From Bacteroidales bacterium UBA5219 (GTDB lineage Bacteria > Bacteroidota > Bacteroidia > Bacteroidales > ML635J-15), in the NCBI GenBank assembly GCA_002412425.1, contig DHVB01000071.1, positions 1 to 18,497 of the forward strand: a DNA stretch of 18,497 nucleotides, given 5' to 3'. The notes under the pieces were generated by a model. It searched no databases. It was not told the origin of the DNA and worked only from the letters and a program-made list of their open reading frames with translations. Position numbers and translations under genes: made by a program. Shown piece by piece: positions 15,082-18,497 of the stretch. Numbering within the stretch: the first letter of the stretch is position 1; each line of letters starts with the position of its first letter.

Positions 15082-15858
15082 ATGAAACATTATAAACGGC
15101 TTTTTCCCAACATATCATATTTTTTCAAACAAAAGCATAACAACATATTGCCTGATACATTCAATTCCTATATTTTAAATAAAAATATTAAAGTCGATAA
15201 TTTTATTTTAGGAAATAAATATAGAAATGAAGTGTTAAGCGATAATACAGAAATTAAAATAAAAGATTTTGGTGCTGGTTCTCAAAAATTAGGAAAAGAA
15301 ACAAGAAAAATTAAAAATATCGCAAAAATTTCTGGTTCTAAACTGAATTTTGGTTTATTTATTCAAAAATTAATTAAAACTTTTGAAATAAAATCTGCTT
15401 TAGAAATGGGGACATCGGTTGGAATTGCAACTATTTTTATGTCTTATGCCTCCGAAAATATACAAATAGACGGAATTGAAGCCTGTCCTGAAACTGCAAA
15501 TTACTTAAAGTCAAAAATTAAAGAAAGAAATATTAAAAATATAAATATTTATAATAATGATTTTGACTCAGTTTTCGAAAATCAAGAATTAAATAACAAA
15601 ACCTACGATTTAATTTATATAGATGGAAATCATCGTGGCGAATATTTACTTAAATATTTCAAAATTTTAAAAGAAAAACATTGCTCTACCCCTTGTATCA
15701 TAATAGTTGACGATATAAATTGGTCTAACGATATGTTTGAAGCTTGGAGAGAATTAACTAAAACTAAAAATGCAACTTTTTTAAATTTTTATCGCTTTGG
15801 TGTAATTTTTTTAGGACATAATTTAAAACATGGAGTTTTTAATGTAAAATTTGTTTAA
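15082..15858 (+). CDS. SAM-dependent methyltransferase (O-methyltransferase-like)
   Basis: A 258-residue protein with a Rossmann-type SAM site: SALEMGTSVGIATIFM (about 110-125), acidic strand-2 motif DGIEACPE, DFDSVF, and YDLIYIDGNHRGEY then IIVDDINW, which resembles the metal-dependent O-methyltransferase group (Methyltransf_24-like). The N-terminal 80 residues are basic and include the segment DFGAGSQKLG, consistent with a conserved Bacteroidota protein. The substrate is unknown. It starts from a divergent region shared with recG (122 nt between starts); a -7-like TATCTTG lies about 35 nt before the ATG. The ABC ATPase gene follows after 20 nt and is probably co-transcribed. Confidence 0.8.
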   Translation: MKHYKRLFPNISYFFKQKHNNILPDTFNSYILNKNIKVDNFILGNKYRNEVLSDNTEIKIKDFGAGSQKLGKETRKIKNIAKISGSKLNFGLFIQKLIKTFEIKSALEMGTSVGIATIFMSYASENIQIDGIEACPETANYLKSKIKERNIKNINIYNNDFDSVFENQELNNKTYDLIYIDGNHRGEYLLKYFKILKEKHCSTPCIIIVDDINWSNDMFEAWRELTKTKNATFLNFYRFGVIFLGHNLKHGVFNVKFV

Positions 15859-15878
15859 TTTCGTAAAAATTTTGTAAG

Positions 15879-16586
15879 GTGAATAAAATAATTGAGCTAA
15901 AAGATATTATTAAAGATTATTACGTTGGTAGCATTACTGTAAATGCCTTAAAAGGAATAAATTTAAACATTTGCAAGAATGAATATGTTGCAATAATGGG
16001 TCCTTCTGGAAGCGGAAAATCAACTTTAATGAATATTATTGGCTGTTTGGATAGTTTAACTTCAGGTCAATATGAACTAAACGGTACTGATGTGAGTTTT
16101 ATGAGCGACAACGAACTTGCAGAAATTAGGAATAAGGAAATAGGTTTTGTTTTTCAAACTTTTAATTTGTTACCTCGCTATACTGCTTTTGAAAATGTTG
16201 TTTTGCCTTTAGTTTATGCAGGCGTTTCTTCAAAAGAAAGACAAAAACGAGCCCAAGAAGTTATTGAATCTGTTGGATTAACAGATAGAGCGCATCACAA
16301 ACCAAATGAACTTTCTGGTGGACAACGTCAAAGAGTTGCTGTGGCACGTGCATTGGTAAACAAGCCTTCTATCATTCTTGCTGACGAGCCTACAGGAAAT
16401 CTTGACACCAAAACTTCAATTGAGATAATGACTTTATTTGAAGAAATTTATAAAAAAGGAAATACAATTATTTTAGTAACACACGAAGAAGATATTGCTT
16501 TGTATGCACGAAGAATAGTAAGATTGAGAGATGGTTTAATAGAATCTGATGAAATAAACAAAAACGTAACAATGGATTTAAGTTAA
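15879..16586 (+). CDS. ABC transporter ATP-binding protein, LolD/MacB type
   Basis: A 235-residue stand-alone nucleotide-binding subunit. Visible motifs are Walker A GPSGSGKST (41-49), Q-loop FQTFNLLPRYTAFENV, signature LSGGQRQR (145-152), Walker B IILADEP (165-171), the D-loop GNLDT and the H-loop His in VTHEED. The tight match to the LolD/MacB/FtsE group (EYVAIMGPSGSGKSTLMNIIGCLD) suggests it powers a mechanotransmission-type exporter or lipoprotein releaser with an FtsX-like permease. No permease lies in the window, so its partner must be elsewhere. The start is GTG, the only reasonable one, 20 nt after the methyltransferase stop. Confidence 0.92.
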   Translation: MNKIIELKDIIKDYYVGSITVNALKGINLNICKNEYVAIMGPSGSGKSTLMNIIGCLDSLTSGQYELNGTDVSFMSDNELAEIRNKEIGFVFQTFNLLPRYTAFENVVLPLVYAGVSSKERQKRAQEVIESVGLTDRAHHKPNELSGGQRQRVAVARALVNKPSIILADEPTGNLDTKTSIEIMTLFEEIYKKGNTIILVTHEEDIALYARRIVRLRDGLIESDEINKNVTMDLS

Positions 16587-16603
16587 TATTAAAAATTTAT
16601 GTC

Positions 16604-17152
16604 ATGAAAATATATACAAAAGTTGGCGATAAAGGAAACACATCACTTTTAGGTGGTCAAATTGTAAGAAAAGATAGTTTACGCATAGAAGCTTATGGCA
16701 CAATTGACGAGTTAAACTCATTTATTGGAATGCTTCTAAATTTTAAAATTGATAATTCTGATAAAGAGATTATAAATTTTGTTCAAAATCGCTTGTTCGA
16801 CATTGGCTCAATTTTAGCTGCTGACGAAAAAAATGCTAAATATAAGCTACCGCAATTAAGGCACATAACAAATGAAGATATTTCTACTTTAGAACAAGCT
16901 ATAGATAAAAACAGTGAAAATTTACCAAAATTAAAAAGTTTTGTACTACCAGCTGGAAGCGAATTTATTAGTTGGTGTAATATTTCTAGAACTGTTTGCA
17001 GACGTGCTGAAAGGCTTATTGTTTCTGCAAAAGATGAAATTTTTATTCCTGATGAAATTTTTATTTTTATCAACAGATTATCTGATTATTTGTTTGTTTT
17101 AGGCAGAAAATATGCTATTGTTTATAACATTGATGAAATTTTGTGGAAATAA
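16604..17152 (+). CDS. ATP:cob(I)alamin adenosyltransferase, PduO type
   Basis: A 182-residue enzyme that transfers the adenosyl group of ATP to cob(I)alamin, making coenzyme B12. It shows the PduO-type N-terminal ATP-binding loop KIYTKVGDKGNTSLLGG (residues 2-18), then AYGTIDELNSFIG (31-43), and the conserved SRTVCRRAERLIV helix (about 128-140), followed by the NRLSDYLFVLGR segment. Length is normal for the trimeric PduO/MMAB family. It follows the ABC ATPase by 17 nt, probably in one transcript, although no functional link is evident. Adenosylcobalamin would serve mutases or other B12 enzymes encoded elsewhere. I leave the gene symbol empty because several names (pduO, cobO, mmaB) are used. 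Confidence 0.93.
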   Translation: MKIYTKVGDKGNTSLLGGQIVRKDSLRIEAYGTIDELNSFIGMLLNFKIDNSDKEIINFVQNRLFDIGSILAADEKNAKYKLPQLRHITNEDISTLEQAIDKNSENLPKLKSFVLPAGSEFISWCNISRTVCRRAERLIVSAKDEIFIPDEIFIFINRLSDYLFVLGRKYAIVYNIDEILWK

Positions 17153-17239
17153 TGTTTGGTTATTAATAAAAATTGTTATAGCTTCGCAATCCATTTTTTA
17201 GATAGATGTTGAACCAATAAAAAACTAAAATATATTAAT

Positions 17240-17461
17240 ATGTATTGGACACTTGAATTAGCTTCTAAATTAGAAGATGCCCCTTGGCCAGCAACAAAAG
17301 ACGAACTTATTGATTATGCAATTCGTTCGGGAGCACCTTTGGAAGTTATTGAAAATCTTCAAGAAATTGAAGACGAAGGTGATATTTACGAAAGTATAGA
17401 GGATATTTGGCCCGATTATCCAAGTAAAGATGATTTCTTCTTTAATGAAGATGAGTATTAA
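17240..17461 (+). CDS. DUF2795 family small acidic protein
   Basis: A 73-residue acidic protein that I recognise as the short DUF2795 type common in Bacteroidota. The domain spans about residues 5-50: LASKLEDAPWPATKDELIDYAIRSG, then APLEVIENLQEIEDEG, predicted to be helical. The tail is rich in Asp, Glu and aromatic residues (DIWPDYPSKDDFFFNEDEY). Its function is unknown. The gene stands alone, with 87 nt upstream of it and a strong terminator beginning 20 nt after its stop, suggesting a short, separately terminated transcript. Confidence 0.85.
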   Translation: MYWTLELASKLEDAPWPATKDELIDYAIRSGAPLEVIENLQEIEDEGDIYESIEDIWPDYPSKDDFFFNEDEY

Positions 17462-17480
17462 TTTGTAAAAAAAACTATGG

Positions 17481-17508
17481 AAAAGAGGGTTTAGCCCTCT
17501 TTTTTTTG
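17481..17508 (+). terminator. Rho-independent terminator after the DUF2795 gene
   Basis: AAAAGAGGG (17481-17489) pairs with CCCTCTTTT (17495-17503) around a 5-nt loop and runs into eight or more T residues. This is the clearest terminator in the window. The next 105 nt before the minus-strand methyltransferase hold nothing I recognise. Confidence 0.92.
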
Positions 17509-17616
17509 CTTATATGTTAAAAATTTTCAAGTTTTAAATTATTATCAATTTTCCTGAGTAGCTAACTATGTATTTTAGAATAATTGAGAATATGCACAAA
17601 TCTTGCCTGTCAGTAA

Positions 17617-18342
17617 TTATTTATCCAAACTTTCAAGATATTTTTGTGCTAACTCAATATTTGGTTCTTTGCTTTCATAAAATCTATAAAAAGCCACTTT
17701 TTTACATAGTCCAAAGGTATAGCATTTATTTTTTTTGTAAAAATAATTTAAAACTTCTTCTATTTCGTCAGCTTTATTCACATGTTCATGTTTCATCAGA
17801 ATTCCATAATCCAAACCATATTTAATTTTAAATTCTAATCCAGTTGTAAGTTTCCAGCCTAAAGTCCATAAAAAAGTGCCTTCGTTTGGAATACTTGTTC
17901 TAAGTGAGCCGTTAGGATTTAAAAGAAGACAAGTTTTTGCTACAACTTTTGGTAAATCTAAAATATGTTCAAAAGTTGCTACGGAAGTTATTCTATCATA
18001 TTTTTGTGAGATGTCAATTTCATCAATATCATTATAAATATTTTTTATTTGTGTGATATATGGAGAATTTTTATACAATTCACTAAAAGGTTCAACAATA
18101 TCATAATGACTTGACTGTTCATATTTTAATTGATTTAATGTGCCTGCTCCTATTTCTAATGTTTTTTTATCATGAGAGCCTTTTACATCTGCTGCAACTT
18201 TTTTATGCAACCATGCTTCCATCTTTTGAGCTAAGCCAGAAGCTGTTGTGTCTCCATCTCTATTTGATTTATAATGCTGATTATAAATTGCTTCCAACTT
18301 TTCGGGAAGCTCTATTCTTGTTTTAGGATAATTTTTAAACAT
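17617..18342 (-). CDS. Class I SAM-dependent methyltransferase
   Basis: A 241-residue protein of the Methyltransf_11/25 kind. Motif I is TLEIGAGTLNQL (about 66-77), followed by YDIVEPFSELY (motif II), YDRITSVATFEHI (motif IV) and LNPNGSLRTSIPNEG (motif V region). The N-terminal 60 residues include YNQHYKSNRDG and a helical stretch. The form of the protein resembles methyltransferases of surface-polysaccharide or LPS clusters, but the window ends 155 nt upstream of its start, so the cluster cannot be seen. The ATG at 18340-18342 is the first in frame. It converges on the DUF2795 gene. Confidence 0.8.
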   Translation of the reverse strand: MFKNYPKTRIELPEKLEAIYNQHYKSNRDGDTTASGLAQKMEAWLHKKVAADVKGSHDKKTLEIGAGTLNQLKYEQSSHYDIVEPFSELYKNSPYITQIKNIYNDIDEIDISQKYDRITSVATFEHILDLPKVVAKTCLLLNPNGSLRTSIPNEGTFLWTLGWKLTTGLEFKIKYGLDYGILMKHEHVNKADEIEEVLNYFYKKNKCYTFGLCKKVAFYRFYESKEPNIELAQKYLESLDK

Positions 18343-18497
18343 CGTTCTTTAAAATTTGAAAAACATATAATTAGAAAACAAAAATAAAAAAAACTTTTAA
18401 CTAAATTAAATCTGAAATAAAAAAATCCTCTATTAACACTTCAATTATGTTTAATACCAATTTGAATTATATATTAGTCCAACATGTGCCTAAAAAA
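18343..18497. other. Intergenic end of window
   Basis: A/T-rich sequence with no gene that I can support. A minus-strand frame at the extreme edge could be the tail of a gene to the right (reading FFRHMLD then a stop at about 18474-18476), but eight codons are too few to judge. Confidence 0.3.

Noticed and set aside
16783..17073. 96-codon minus-strand open frame inside the cobalamin adenosyltransferase gene
   Set aside because: It is fully within a conserved gene and its composition is that of a reverse-frame shadow.
1..18497. CRISPR array, rRNA genes or insertion sequence
   Set aside because: I saw no regularly spaced repeats, rRNA-like sequence or transposase anywhere in the window.
18420..18497. 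Gene fragment at the right edge on the minus strand
   Set aside because: Only about eight codons before a stop would be visible, too little to support a call.

Overview
The window looks like a chromosomal segment of a low-GC, probably anaerobic member of the Bacteroidota (Bacteroidales-like). The reasons are the very AT-rich composition, start codons without obvious Shine-Dalgarno sequences, several promoters matching the Bacteroidota pattern (TTTTG, 18-19 nt, TATATTTG), protein families typical of the phylum (an integrase of the phylum's type, a DUF2795 protein, a MauE/DoxX-thioredoxin protein), and an NfnAB-type electron-bifurcating oxidoreductase typical of anaerobes. The phylum call is inferred from these traits, not from a search.

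Layout. Positions 1-1480 are the edge of an integrated element. The 3' end of a membrane-tailed protein gene meets a tyrosine recombinase stop-to-stop, and the recombinase is read away from a tRNA-Arg(ACG) gene whose 3' end faces it; most of the element would lie left of the window. Positions 1676-5506 carry a fold-type I aminotransferase, a small membrane protein and an HD-domain phosphohydrolase, tightly packed, followed by a phosphoglucomutase/phosphomannomutase.

Positions 5600-9048 are a restriction-modification island. It holds a beta-class (SPPY) DNA methyltransferase with an internal helix-turn-helix, an overlapping restriction endonuclease that resembles SfiI, and, convergent to them, a gamma-class N6-adenine methyltransferase with an N-terminal helix-turn-helix. 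The last gene ends inside a short palindromic repeat of a type I associate with Bacteroidota.

Positions 9066-11337 hold nfnB and nfnA on the minus strand with a clear promoter. Positions 11496-12810 hold a MauE-like membrane protein with a thioredoxin-like domain, and upstream of it a tiny cysteine-rich lipoprotein gene. That gene has its own promoter, a roughly 130-nt leader containing two tandem hairpin motifs, and a terminator that runs into the start of the MauE-like gene. recG follows (12852-14960, minus). To the right, on the plus strand, lie a SAM methyltransferase, a LolD/MacB-type ABC ATPase, a PduO-type cobalamin adenosyltransferase and a DUF2795 protein with a strong terminator; a minus-strand SAM methyltransferase ends the window.

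Most of the window is ordinary housekeeping sequence. The parts worth attention are the SfiI-like restriction island, the tRNA-Arg integration boundary with an integrase that lacks a normal start codon, and the tandem-hairpin leader of the lipoprotein gene. I did not find a convincing wholly new multi-gene system.
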